From contig RAYB01000018.1 of the NCBI GenBank assembly GCA_003669055.1, positions 25,656-89,655 of the forward strand: a stretch of DNA of 64,000 bases. Direction: 5' to 3'. The notes under the pieces were generated by a model that worked only from the letters and a program-made list of their open reading frames with translations, did not search any database and had not been told where the DNA came from. Made by a program: the position numbers and the translations under genes. Source of the stretch: a bacterium 1XD21-70 (GTDB taxonomy: Bacteria; Bacillota; Clostridia; Lachnospirales; Lachnospiraceae). This document shows, in pieces, positions 51,979 through 61,397 of the stretch. Position 1 is the stretch's first letter; the number at the start of each line of letters is the position of its first letter.

Positions 51979-52878
51979 TCATGTGGCTTTTTGCGGAACC
52001 CCTTTTATCTGCAGGCCAATCAGCCCAATGATAAACATCACGGTTCCCCCGATGATATAGGTGCTGATCTTTTCGTGGAAGAACAGTACTCCCCAGAGGA
52101 TGGCAAAAATGGCCATGGTGCTTTGGATGACCGGAACCATATAAAAAGGGACAAGCAAAATGGCGCGGGCATTGAGGTAGAAACCGATACCCGTGATAAA
52201 GCCGAATATCAGGATTCCTGCAATACAGCCCAGATCAGGGCGGATGCCTGCCAAATCCCCGCCTGCCATGCCCGGGACTAAGGGGACAAAAGAAAGGATG
52301 GCGGACACGGCAAAGATAGAGAGGTTGCTGTCAATGATATCCATCCGGTCGGCGATCATCTTCTGGGACAGCACATGGCAGCCGGCGCAGAAGCCGGAGA
52401 GGATGAAGAGCCCGGTCAGCAGGATGTTTTCCTGGAAGAAGACTTCCAGGGGGCGGCCGTTCCAGGAAATGCACAATACCCCCATCATGCACAGCAGGAT
52501 ACAGAACAGTTTTCTGGGCGGCAGCTTTTCCTTGAACAAAAGCACACTAGACAAGGTCAGGAAGACCGTCTGGGCAGGCTGGGTCACGATATTGCCGTAA
52601 GAAGGGCCGTGGGAGAGTGCGTAGTTCTCGGTCAGGTAGGCAACCCATTTGGCGGCAGCCCCGAAGAGGATCCAGCCTGCCAGCAGGCGAAGCGCAGAAA
52701 AGAAATCTTTCTGGAAAGCCTGCCGTTTGGCGGCTTTAAGCAGCAGGAGAAAACAGACCCCTACGGCAAAGCGGAAAAAGGTAATGTAGGCCGGGCCGAA
52801 ATGAGGGCTGATTAGCTTGACACAGGTGCCTCCGAAGCTGAACATCAGGGCAACGCATAAAAGATAGAAGTATCCCAT
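51979..52878 (-). CDS. EamA/DMT-superfamily permease (299 aa)
   Basis: About ten membrane segments in two EamA repeats: MGYFYLLCVALMFSFGGTCVKL at the start, ALSHGPSYGNIVTQPAQTVFLTL at the end of the first half, and IIGGTVMFIIGLIGLQIKG at the C-terminus. Such carriers export or import small metabolites. A GAGG ribosome binding site precedes the ATG at 52878. It lies on the far side of the mobile element from a broken permease of the same superfamily. Substrate unknown. Confidence 0.88.
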   Translation of the reverse strand: MGYFYLLCVALMFSFGGTCVKLISPHFGPAYITFFRFAVGVCFLLLLKAAKRQAFQKDFFSALRLLAGWILFGAAAKWVAYLTENYALSHGPSYGNIVTQPAQTVFLTLSSVLLFKEKLPPRKLFCILLCMMGVLCISWNGRPLEVFFQENILLTGLFILSGFCAGCHVLSQKMIADRMDIIDSNLSIFAVSAILSFVPLVPGMAGGDLAGIRPDLGCIAGILIFGFITGIGFYLNARAILLVPFYMVPVIQSTMAIFAILWGVLFFHEKISTYIIGGTVMFIIGLIGLQIKGVPQKAT

Positions 52879-53018
52879 GGAAAATTTCCTCGTTCATTGG
52901 TATTTTGCAGGATTGGAGCGCCTGCGTGGATAGTATAGCATATTTGGGGAACAAAGCAAAAGGGCTTTTCCAAATTGTACGGATTTTGTTAAAAATTATA
53001 AACTTTTTCTAACCTCTA

Positions 53019-53085
53019 TTGACAATGTGACAGGGTGTCATTATAATGGGTGACATATTGTCACTGAAAAAATGACATCTTGTCA
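53019..53085 (+). promoter_or_regulatory. consensus promoter with three TetR-type operators
   Basis: TTGACA (53019-53024), 17 bp, TATAAT (53042-53047): a perfect consensus promoter. Three dyads TGACA-N3-TGTCA lie at 53028-53040 (in the spacer), 53051-53063 and 53073-53085, with centres 23 and 22 bp apart, about two helical turns. This points to tight, perhaps cooperative, repression by the TetR protein encoded next. Confidence 0.85.
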
Positions 53086-53160
53086 CATTCTGACGGGAAG
53101 ACAGATGCAGCAGAGGCCGGAAGCATGTGGCGGTATTTGACAGGGGAGAGGAGGATGGGT

Positions 53161-53796
53161 ATGCCTACGGAACGCTTTAACCGGCTGCCAGAGGCCAAAA
53201 AGCAGGCGATACGGGAGGCGGCGCTGAAGGAATTCGCAAGAGTTCCCTTTGACAAGGCTTCCATTAACCAGATTATCCGGAATGCGGATATTTCCCGGGG
53301 GAGTTTTTATACTTACTTTGTGGATAAGCAGGATGTGGTAAAGTTTCTGCTGAAGGATACGTTTGAGCAGATGGAGGACATCTGCAAGAAGGAACTGCAT
53401 CGTAACGGCGGTGATTATTTTGCCATGGTGGAGATGATGTTTGAATATTTTGTGGGTGAACTTCGCCAAAATCCGGATATGGTGATGGTCGCAAGGAACA
53501 TATTTTCCAACAAGGAGAATAATGAACTGGTGGGGATTGAGCGGTGGCCGAGCCCGGATTGCGCGGTGATGCCGGGCAGCCCGGCCAGATGGATGTACGA
53601 GAATCTGGACAGAAGCCGTTTTCGCTTTGAAACCATGGAGGAATTTTTTCCGCTGGCCGTTTTAGCGATGTCGTCGCTGGCAGTTTCCCTCAAACAGTAT
53701 TATGAGTACCCCAAACAGCTGGAGAATATCCGGGAGACGTTTTATAAATCCCTGGATATCCTGAAATATGGGGCATATAAGAGAGAAGAGCCATAA
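53161..53796 (+). CDS. TetR-family repressor of the efflux operon (211 aa)
   Basis: N-terminal helix-turn-helix (about residues 1-55: RLPEAKKQAIREAALKEFA, SINQIIRNADISRGSFYTYF), followed by a helical ligand domain without clear motif. ATG 53161 has GAGGAGG at a 7-base distance; upstream in-frame starts are placed worse. First gene of an operon with MFP, RND and TolC-like genes; three operators in its promoter suggest that it represses the whole unit and is released by a substrate of the pump. Confidence 0.92.
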   Translation: MPTERFNRLPEAKKQAIREAALKEFARVPFDKASINQIIRNADISRGSFYTYFVDKQDVVKFLLKDTFEQMEDICKKELHRNGGDYFAMVEMMFEYFVGELRQNPDMVMVARNIFSNKENNELVGIERWPSPDCAVMPGSPARWMYENLDRSRFRFETMEEFFPLAVLAMSSLAVSLKQYYEYPKQLENIRETFYKSLDILKYGAYKREEP

Positions 53797-53852
53797 TCCG
53801 TCAAAAAATATTTTATTTAGTCAGAAGAACAAAAAGGCAAGAGGAGACAGCA

Positions 53853-55007
53853 ATGAACAAGGGAGCAATTATTGCAGGAGTTGTCGTAGTGGCGGTGGGC
53901 GCCGCTATTATTGTGCCGAGGGCGATGAAGCCGAAGGCGGTGCTGGAGGAAGCGCCGGTGCCGGTGGTTGAGGCGGAGCGTCCTCAGCCGGGGGATATCG
54001 TGCTATACCGGAACTTGGTGGGCACGGTGGAGCCGTCGGACGTGGTATATATCTATCCGAAGGCGGCCGGGGAGATAACGGATGTGTTTGTAAAGGCCGG
54101 GGACGTGGTTGCGGAGGGGCAGGCGATCTGCAAGATTGATACCAAACAGGTGGATGCGGCGCGGCTCAGTATGGAAGCGGCAAAGACAGCCAAGGATAAT
54201 GCCGAGACTAATTTCCGGAGGCAGCAGGCATTGTTTGCGGCGGGGGATATTGCTTCGGCGGCCTATGAACAGGCAGAGATGCAGGCGAAGAGCGCCAGGA
54301 TCCAGTATGAACAGGCCAAGCTGAATTACGATTACCAGATGGAATTCAGCAATATTACCGCGTCGATCGGCGGGACAGTGGAGCAATGCGACGTGGAGGT
54401 CCATGACAATGTGGCTCAGCAGTCGCTGATCTGCGTGATTTCCGGTGAGGGAAGCAAGGCGATCACCTTTTCCGTGACCGAGAAGGTGGTGAGCCAGATG
54501 CAGGTAGGCGACAGGGTGACGATCGAGAAGAACGGCAAAGAGTACCAGGGCAGTGTGACAGAAATCAGCAGCATGATTGATGCAGCTACCGGGCTTTTTA
54601 AGGTAAAGGCGTCAGTGGAGAACGGGGATGCTCTGCCCACCGGTTCGGCAGTCAGCCTGTTTGTGGTGTCTGACCGTGTGGATCAGGCTATGAGCATCCC
54701 TGTGGATGCCGTCTATTATACCGGCGGGGATGCCTATGTATATACCTATGACAATGGAACGGTACACTATATCCCGGTGGAGGTGGGGATCTATGATTCC
54801 GAGCGGGCGGAGATCCTTTCCGGTATCCAAAGTGACGACCTGGTGATCACCACCTGGAGTTCGGAACTTGCGGAAGGGGCAAAGGTCCAGCTGCCGGGCG
54901 GGGATCAGGCCGAGCCTGCTCCCGGGGACGGCGGGCAGGCCGAGCCGGTGACGGCAGATAACGCGCAGGCAGGGAACATGCAAACAGAGAGTGCACAGGC
55001 AGAGTAG
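53853..55007 (+). CDS. RND-pump membrane fusion protein, HlyD/AcrA type (384 aa)
   Basis: One N-terminal membrane anchor (about residues 5-22, no lipobox). The halves of the lipoyl domain are at about 65-95 (AAGEITDVFVKAGDVVAEGQAICKID) and 165-185 (ITASIGGTVEQCDVEVHDNV), around an alpha-hairpin (100-160), then the beta-barrel (VTEKVVSQMQVGDRVTIEKNG) and membrane-proximal domain. An acidic, Gln-rich tail ends the protein. It couples the RND pump to an outer partner. The RND gene starts 13 bases after its stop. Confidence 0.92.
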   Translation: MNKGAIIAGVVVVAVGAAIIVPRAMKPKAVLEEAPVPVVEAERPQPGDIVLYRNLVGTVEPSDVVYIYPKAAGEITDVFVKAGDVVAEGQAICKIDTKQVDAARLSMEAAKTAKDNAETNFRRQQALFAAGDIASAAYEQAEMQAKSARIQYEQAKLNYDYQMEFSNITASIGGTVEQCDVEVHDNVAQQSLICVISGEGSKAITFSVTEKVVSQMQVGDRVTIEKNGKEYQGSVTEISSMIDAATGLFKVKASVENGDALPTGSAVSLFVVSDRVDQAMSIPVDAVYYTGGDAYVYTYDNGTVHYIPVEVGIYDSERAEILSGIQSDDLVITTWSSELAEGAKVQLPGGDQAEPAPGDGGQAEPVTADNAQAGNMQTESAQAE

Positions 55008-55020
55008 GAGGAATGCAGCT

Positions 55021-58000
55021 ATGGGATTAACAAAATCAGTCCTCAAACGGCCGGTTACCACAGTGCTGGTGGTTCTGTGCTTGATTGTGTTTGGCTTGCA
55101 GTCCGTGCTGTCGGCGAAGATGGAGCTTATGCCGACCATGGATATGCCGATGCTGATCATTGCCACCGTCTACCCGGGGGCAAGCCCGGAGGATGTCAAT
55201 GACCTGGTGACTACGGAGATTGAAGATAATATTGGTTCCCTAAGCGGTGTGGACACGATTCAGTCCATGTCCATGGAGAATATGTCCATGGTAATCATCC
55301 AGTATGACTACGGCAAGGACATTGATGAAGCTTATGATGATTTGAAGAAAAAGATGGATGTGCTGGAGGCAATGCTTCCGGACGACTGTGAAGCGCCGGT
55401 GGTGGTAGAACTGAACCTGGATGACATGGCATCCGTATATCTGTCGGTGAACCACAAGACAGAACCTAACCTTTACAATTATGTTGACAATAAGGTGGTT
55501 CCGGAATTGGAGAAGATTACCACCGTGACGGATGTGGATGTCAGCGGCGGCCGGGAGGAATATATCAAGATTGAACTGATCCCGGAGAAGCTGCAGCAGT
55601 ACCATCTGAATATGAACTCCATTTCCCAGGCCATCGGAAGTGCGAACTTCACTTATCCGGCAGGAGATACGGTTGTGGGCGGGCAGCAGCTGTCTGTCAG
55701 CGCGGGAATCGAATACGACACCATGGAACTGTTAAAAAAGATTCCGATCTCCCTGGGCAATGGCAATGTGATCTATTTGGAAGATGTGGCAAACGTCCGG
55801 AATGCCTTAAAGGAAGCCAGCGGCGTGGCGCGCTATGACGGGCGGGATACCATTTCCATCGGTGTAAAGAAACAGCAGAGCGCCACGGCCATGGAGGTGT
55901 CGAAGGAGGTCAATAAGGTTATCGAAGCCTTGCAGGCCAAGGATGAGAATTTAGAGATTGTGGTGGTGAATGATACCAGTGACTCGATCCAGTCCTCGTT
56001 AAAGAGCGTGCTGCAGACCATGGTCATGGCAGTGCTGGTGTCCATGGTGATCATTTTCCTGTTCTTTGGGGAAATCCGGGCATCGCTGATTGTGGGCACC
56101 TCTATTCCCATCTCGATCCTGGCGGCATTGATCCTGATGCAGGCCATGGGCTTTACCTTGAATGTTATCACCTTGAGCAGCCTGGTGCTGGGGGTGGGCA
56201 TGATGGTGGATAACTCCATCGTGGTGCTGGAAAGCTGCTTCCGTTCCACCAAGGGCAAAGGAATCGTCGGATACCGGGAGGCGGCGCTGGAGGGCAGCAG
56301 CATCGTGCTGCAGTCTATCATCGGCGGCACGGCCACCACGTGCGTGGTATTTTTGCCCCTGGCACTTCTGGAGGGGATGACAGGGCAGATGTTTAAGCCG
56401 CTGGGCTTTACGATTATTTTCTGCCTGGTGGCATCCCTAGTCAGTGCCATGACGATTGTGCCGCTGTGTTACTGCGTGTTCCGTCCGCAGGAAAAGGACA
56501 GTTCACCTGCGGGATGGATTTTGCTAAAGATGCAGGACGGATACCGCGGCATGATGCGGGTGATTCTGCCGAAAAAGATTACGGTGGTGGTGCTCTCGGT
56601 TGTCATGCTGGGGATTTCGGTCTGGATGGCGACCCAGCTGAGGATGGAACTGATGGTGGCAGATGACACCGGAACTATCAGCGTCAGCATCGATACCCGC
56701 CCGGGCCTTAAGGTGGAAGAGACGGATAAGATCCTGCGGCAGGTGGAGGCGGTGATATCAAAGGATCCGGACCTGGAGTCTTACATGCTGACTTCCGGCG
56801 GCAGCGGTATGAGCATGGGAGGCGGGGGCGCCACCCTGACCGCTTACTTGCTGGATGAGAGGAAGCGGGAGACCGACCAGGTTGTAAAAGAATGGAAACC
56901 CTTGCTGAACCAGATTGCAGGTGCTAATATAACAGTGACGGCATCTTCTTCGATGAGCATGATGTCTTCCGCAAACGGTGTGGAGTATATCCTGCAGAGC
57001 ACACAGTATGATGAACTGAAGGAAGTTTCTGACCAGATTGTCAATGAACTTTTGGAATATAGCGAGGTGACGAAGGTACATAGCACGCTGGAGAATGCGG
57101 CTCCGGTTGTCAGGCTGGATATCGATGCGGTGAAAGCAAATGCAGAAAATATTACCCCCATGCAGATTGCGGGCAGCGTGAGCAATATGCTAGGCGGGGT
57201 GGAAGCTACGACCTTGGAGGTAAACGGTGATGATATCAGCGTCAAGGTGGAGTATGCGGATGATGAATATGACACGATCGACAAGCTGAAGGGAATCGTA
57301 TTGACCAATAATGCAGGCGCCTCCGTGGCGCTGGCGGATGTGGCCGATATTGGCTTTAAGGACAGCCCGGCTACGATTATCCGTTCAGACCGGCAGTACC
57401 AGGTAACGATCACCGGCGATTTGCAGACGGATGATCCCCGCCTGATTGATGAAATGGAGGATCGGTTCTATAAAGATGTGGTTGCAAAGCATATGAGCCC
57501 GACCCTTTCCCGTGCCGCCAACAGCATGGATGAGGCTATGGCGCGGGAGTTCGGCAATCTGTTTGGCGCGATCGGCACGGCAGTGTTTTTGGTATTTGTG
57601 GTTATGGCGGCTCAGTTTGAGTCACCGAAATTTTCCATTATGGTCATGACGACTATTCCTTTTGCACTGATTGGATCCTTTGGGCTTTTGTACCTGACGG
57701 ATGTGCCTATCAGCATGGCTTCTTTGCTGGGATTTTTGATGCTGTCGGGAACGGTGGTAAACAACGGTATCCTTTATGTGGACACGGTGAACCAGTACCG
57801 GCAGGAGATGGATCTGCACACGGCGCTGATTGAGGCAGGGGCTACCCGCCTTAGGCCGATCCTGATGACTACGCTGACCACGATTGTGGCGATGATCCCT
57901 ATGGCAATGGCTTACGGTGACAGCGGCGAGAGCATGCAGGGGCTGGCGCTGGTGGATGTGGGCGGACTGATAGCGTCCACAGTCCTGGCTCTTTTGATGC

Positions 58001-58062
58001 TGCCGGGGTATTATCTGCTGATGAGCGGGCGGAGGAAGAAGAAGGAAGTTAGCTACGATTGA
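55021..58062 (+). CDS. RND-family efflux transporter, AcrB/HAE1-like (1,013 aa)
   Basis: Full-length RND permease: twelve membrane segments and two large extracytoplasmic loops. The first helix starts GLTKSVLKRPVTTVLVV. Membrane helix 4 reads GMMVDNSIVVLES, keeping one Asp of the AcrB Asp-Asp proton relay, the second being Asn. Helix 10 reads SGTVVNNGILYVD, with Asn where AcrB has the relay Lys. ATG 55021 has GGAGGAATG; a frame from 54991 overlaps the MFP gene. It is probably an H+-driven exporter of drugs, lipids or hydrophobic compounds. Confidence 0.94.
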   Translation: MGLTKSVLKRPVTTVLVVLCLIVFGLQSVLSAKMELMPTMDMPMLIIATVYPGASPEDVNDLVTTEIEDNIGSLSGVDTIQSMSMENMSMVIIQYDYGKDIDEAYDDLKKKMDVLEAMLPDDCEAPVVVELNLDDMASVYLSVNHKTEPNLYNYVDNKVVPELEKITTVTDVDVSGGREEYIKIELIPEKLQQYHLNMNSISQAIGSANFTYPAGDTVVGGQQLSVSAGIEYDTMELLKKIPISLGNGNVIYLEDVANVRNALKEASGVARYDGRDTISIGVKKQQSATAMEVSKEVNKVIEALQAKDENLEIVVVNDTSDSIQSSLKSVLQTMVMAVLVSMVIIFLFFGEIRASLIVGTSIPISILAALILMQAMGFTLNVITLSSLVLGVGMMVDNSIVVLESCFRSTKGKGIVGYREAALEGSSIVLQSIIGGTATTCVVFLPLALLEGMTGQMFKPLGFTIIFCLVASLVSAMTIVPLCYCVFRPQEKDSSPAGWILLKMQDGYRGMMRVILPKKITVVVLSVVMLGISVWMATQLRMELMVADDTGTISVSIDTRPGLKVEETDKILRQVEAVISKDPDLESYMLTSGGSGMSMGGGGATLTAYLLDERKRETDQVVKEWKPLLNQIAGANITVTASSSMSMMSSANGVEYILQSTQYDELKEVSDQIVNELLEYSEVTKVHSTLENAAPVVRLDIDAVKANAENITPMQIAGSVSNMLGGVEATTLEVNGDDISVKVEYADDEYDTIDKLKGIVLTNNAGASVALADVADIGFKDSPATIIRSDRQYQVTITGDLQTDDPRLIDEMEDRFYKDVVAKHMSPTLSRAANSMDEAMAREFGNLFGAIGTAVFLVFVVMAAQFESPKFSIMVMTTIPFALIGSFGLLYLTDVPISMASLLGFLMLSGTVVNNGILYVDTVNQYRQEMDLHTALIEAGATRLRPILMTTLTTIVAMIPMAMAYGDSGESMQGLALVDVGGLIASTVLALLMLPGYYLLMSGRRKKKEVSYD

Positions 58063-58102
58063 ATGTGAGGGACTTGGGAACCATTCTGAAGGAAGGGATA
58101 GT

Positions 58103-59272
58103 ATGAGATTTGGAAGGCAGATTGCTGTGTCTGGCTTAGCGATGATAATGGCATATGCTGCGCCTCTGGCGGCATATGCGGCAAGCCCGGAGTTTGCCAG
58201 GCCGGCAGAGGAGTGGGCGAGGCTTAAGGACGATGTGCTGGAATATGGCGAGATTGAGGACCTGATTGCTGAATATAATACCACGGTGCAGACGAACCAG
58301 CTGGATTTAAATGAGTTTAAGAAGAAATATGGGGATACGAAGGAGGATGTATCCGCAAAATACCGGGACATGGCGGATGAAATCTATGCCAGTGTGGCAT
58401 ATCCGGATGCGGATGACCCTACCTATGGCTATGTGGTGGCTTCTGTGGTGATGGCGGAGGTGCAGGCGAAGAACCTTTTGCAGCAGGCGGATGATAACTT
58501 GGAGGACAGTGAGATCATCTACCTGAATTATAAGCAGGCGGAGAAGACCCTGGTGACCGTGGCACAGAGCAATATGATAAGCTATGAAAAAAATTTGCTG
58601 GCGCTTGAACAGGCGGAACTGGCGCTGAAACAGGCAGAGAGCAGCCTGGCAACGGCCAATACCCGCTATGCCAATGGGCTGGCAACGCAGGTAGATGTCC
58701 TGAATGCCCAGGAGGCAAAGATGACGGCAGAACGTAACCGGGAATCTGCCCGGTCGGCAATCGAGAATGTCCGCCAGAAGCTTCTGGTCATGCTGGGATG
58801 GAAATACGATGCCCAGCCGGAGATCCGCAAGGTTCCGGCAGCAGACCTAAGCCGGATTGGGGGGATGGATCCCCAGGCGGACAAAGCAGCAGCAGTGGAG
58901 AATAATTACACCTTAAAGGTAAACAAAAAGAAGCTGGCGAATGCCGGCAGTGAAAATACGGTTGAGAGCCTGAACCGGACGATTGCCGATAATGAGCAGA
59001 AGATCGGTTCCTCCCTGGTGACGAATTACCAAAATGTACTGACGGCAAAGCTGGCTCTTGACCAGGCAGCAGCGGAACTGGATCTGGAGAACCGCAACCT
59101 GCGTTCGGCAGAGGTCAATTTCCGGCAGGGGAATATCAGCCGTACGGAACTGGAAAACCAGCAGTATGCGGTGCAGAACAAACAGCTTGCCCTACAGCTT
59201 GCAGACCTTAGCCTGTTCCAGGCTATGGAGACTTACGACTGGTCCCTCAACGGACTTGCCAGTACTTCTTAG
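58103..59272 (+). CDS. TolC-like outer-factor homologue 1 (389 aa)
   Basis: Signal peptide (cut near AAYA-ASP), then long amphipathic helices in two repeats typical of the OEP/TolC family: ALEQAELALKQAESSLATANTRYANGLATQVDVLNAQEAKMTAERN, and later AELDLENRNLRSAEVNFRQGNISRTELENQQYAVQNKQLALQLA. The RYANGLATQVDVL and FRQGNISRTEL motifs are the hallmark of each repeat. At 389 residues it is shorter than TolC. Its presence in a Gram-positive-type genome is notable; it may form a periplasm-like adaptor through the wall. Confidence 0.85.
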   Translation: MRFGRQIAVSGLAMIMAYAAPLAAYAASPEFARPAEEWARLKDDVLEYGEIEDLIAEYNTTVQTNQLDLNEFKKKYGDTKEDVSAKYRDMADEIYASVAYPDADDPTYGYVVASVVMAEVQAKNLLQQADDNLEDSEIIYLNYKQAEKTLVTVAQSNMISYEKNLLALEQAELALKQAESSLATANTRYANGLATQVDVLNAQEAKMTAERNRESARSAIENVRQKLLVMLGWKYDAQPEIRKVPAADLSRIGGMDPQADKAAAVENNYTLKVNKKKLANAGSENTVESLNRTIADNEQKIGSSLVTNYQNVLTAKLALDQAAAELDLENRNLRSAEVNFRQGNISRTELENQQYAVQNKQLALQLADLSLFQAMETYDWSLNGLASTS

Positions 59273-59319
59273 GAGGAATGCAAATGCTGAGCATGCCGTT
59301 ACCAGAAGGGGGGAGACAT

Positions 59320-60537
59320 ATGGAAAAGGGAAAAGCCGGTAAAAATGCAATCCGGAAGCGCGCGGCTTCCATACTGGTGCTGACAGCGGCAATGCAGATG
59401 GCTGGGGTATTTCCGGTACAGGCAGCGCCTACCGGGCCTGGTGCCCCTCCGGAATTGGAGCGCTATGATGAGGCGACCCTGGCCAGGCTGCAGGATAACC
59501 GAATCGAGTATGATGAGATAGCAGACCTGGTCCATGAATATAATCCGGATATTTCCAAGGCATGGGATACTTACATGAGCAGCAAGGAGGATTACGCCAA
59601 TATGGTGACGGAACTGGAAAGCCAGTACCGGACCGTGAAGGATACCGCAGACGGGTATATCTCTGCCGGGCAGCTGATGGGAAACCCTCTTTTGGTATCC
59701 ACCGGCAGGCAGCTGACGAGAGGATACCAGGGGGTAATCCAGGGAATGCGGGATACGGTCAATAAGTGGGACACCAACCAGAGAAATACCAGTATGCTGC
59801 GGAAGGCGGAGCGGCAGGTGACAGCCGGAACACAGAGTGCGATGATCGGGTATGAGACAATCCGCCAGAATATTGCTACGCTGGAGGCCATGGTAAGTCT
59901 CTATGAACAGCAGGTGGAGATGACAAACCGGATGGCCGCCCTCGGCATGGCCACGGGGACGGATCTGGCCGGGGCCAACAGCAGCCTTTTGACGGCACGT
60001 ACACAGCTGGCCTCGCTGAGCAGCCAGCAGGAGAGTGTGAGAAGAACCTTATGTATGCTGCTGGGATATGACCCGGATTCCAATCCGGAGATCTGCCCGA
60101 TCCCGGAGTTTGATATGAGCCGATTGGAAGGCATGGATTTGGAGCAGGATATGGTTAAGGCGATCGGCAATAACCAGACTTTGATTGCGCAGAGGACGTC
60201 CGCGAAGGGCAATACGAATGACCAGATTGCAGCCCGGAGCCGTATGATCGATGAGGGGGACCAGAAACTGACGATCGAGATGCGGCGCCTTTACCAGGAG
60301 GTACAGGATAAAAAGGCCGCCTATGAGGCGGCCCAGACCGGATTTGCGGCGGCGCAGCTTAGCAGGGATGCAGCAGAACGGCAGTACCGGCTAGGACTGC
60401 TGTCCCAGGTGCAGTATATCGGGACGCAGATTTCTTATTATCAGAAGAAGGCGGAGAAGGAGTCCGCGAACTTAAACCTCCTGCAGGCGATGGAGAATTA
60501 TGACTGGGGTGTGATGGGGTTTGCGGCGGTTGAGTGA
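59320..60537 (+). CDS. TolC-like outer-factor homologue 2 (405 aa)
   Basis: Paralogue of the preceding gene. Signal peptide (MEKGKAGKNAIRKRAASILVLTAAM..., cut near VQAA), two helical TolC-type repeats with NRMAALGMATGTDLAGANSSLLTARTQLASL and QYRLGLLSQVQYIGTQISYYQ, and the same ending (LLQAMENYDWGVMGFA; the other ends LFQAMETYDWSLNGLA). ATG 59320 follows GGGGGGAGA; ATGs at 59278 and 59284 are alternatives. Two different TolC-like proteins in one operon may form a mixed complex. Confidence 0.85.
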   Translation: MEKGKAGKNAIRKRAASILVLTAAMQMAGVFPVQAAPTGPGAPPELERYDEATLARLQDNRIEYDEIADLVHEYNPDISKAWDTYMSSKEDYANMVTELESQYRTVKDTADGYISAGQLMGNPLLVSTGRQLTRGYQGVIQGMRDTVNKWDTNQRNTSMLRKAERQVTAGTQSAMIGYETIRQNIATLEAMVSLYEQQVEMTNRMAALGMATGTDLAGANSSLLTARTQLASLSSQQESVRRTLCMLLGYDPDSNPEICPIPEFDMSRLEGMDLEQDMVKAIGNNQTLIAQRTSAKGNTNDQIAARSRMIDEGDQKLTIEMRRLYQEVQDKKAAYEAAQTGFAAAQLSRDAAERQYRLGLLSQVQYIGTQISYYQKKAEKESANLNLLQAMENYDWGVMGFAAVE

Positions 60538-60562
60538 GGTGCCGTAAACCTGCCCCATGGCA

Positions 60563-61264
60563 TCAGCCGTTTGGCATGCCGCCGTCCTCAGAGGCGGCGG
60601 GAGGGCCGGCGGTGTCGAACCGGGGGAGGAGGAAGAAGCGGATCTTTATGTCGGGGCGGTTATCCTCAAGGGCGAGGTAATCGCCTTTTGCCAATTCTTG
60701 CCGGAGCATCTGGGTGCTTTCTTGGGGGATATCTGTGCAGGCAGTGTCAAGAAAGCAGAATTGCGGATAGAGCACACACCACCAGTTGTGCCCGTCTCCC
60801 TTGCCCAAAGTGATGCGGGCCGCATCGTACCGCCCGCAGGGGAAGGTGAGTTTTCCGTAGGAGCGGGTGGGGAAATAGCAGTTGGTAAGCTGGAGGTTTG
60901 CATGGTAATCAAAACCACGTTCCTCCAAGTAACGGTCAGCCAGCTGTTCGATTTCCAGCCGGTTTTCATCCAGGCAGGCAATCGTGTCTGCTTTGCCTGC
61001 ATGTTCAGGCAGATGCCTTTTTAAGTAGTCCAGGATCAGGCTGCGTATTTCCAGCTTTACTTGCTGGTCTTCTTTCCTGTCACTGTCAGCCAGGATGTGG
61101 AAACGCAGCACATGAGGGGCCAGCCTTTCGGCCAGGTTTTCCCTCTGCCGCTGGAGTTCCCCCTGGGAAAGCAGCACTGCCAACAGAAAACAACCCATAG
61201 AAACAGCCAGATAAAGCTGCCAGGGCTTATCAGCCCGGAATAAACGTCCAGAAATACTATCCAT
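60563..61264 (-). CDS. spoIIR: stage II sporulation protein R (233 aa)
   Basis: SpoIIR is the forespore-secreted signal that activates SpoIIGA processing of pro-sigma-E in the mother cell. The family motifs are clear: LRFHILADSDRKEDQQVKLEIRSLI near residues 55-80, NCYFPTRSYGKLTFPCGRYDAARITLG, and GHNWWCVLYPQFCFLDTAC. An N-terminal membrane/signal segment (about 15-35) fits export. ATG 61264 with GAGGAG upstream. It is convergent with the TolC-like operon. It marks the organism as a spore former. Confidence 0.93.
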   Translation of the reverse strand: MDSISGRLFRADKPWQLYLAVSMGCFLLAVLLSQGELQRQRENLAERLAPHVLRFHILADSDRKEDQQVKLEIRSLILDYLKRHLPEHAGKADTIACLDENRLEIEQLADRYLEERGFDYHANLQLTNCYFPTRSYGKLTFPCGRYDAARITLGKGDGHNWWCVLYPQFCFLDTACTDIPQESTQMLRQELAKGDYLALEDNRPDIKIRFFLLPRFDTAGPPAASEDGGMPNG

Positions 61265-61397
61265 AATCAAAATCTCCTCATATCAATCATAATTTATTCC
61301 ATTTCCGATTCCACTTTCAATTATTGACAGATATGATATAATTAAACGTAGCAATTTCCCCATTATCAACATCAAACGACCAGGAGGATCCCAAACC

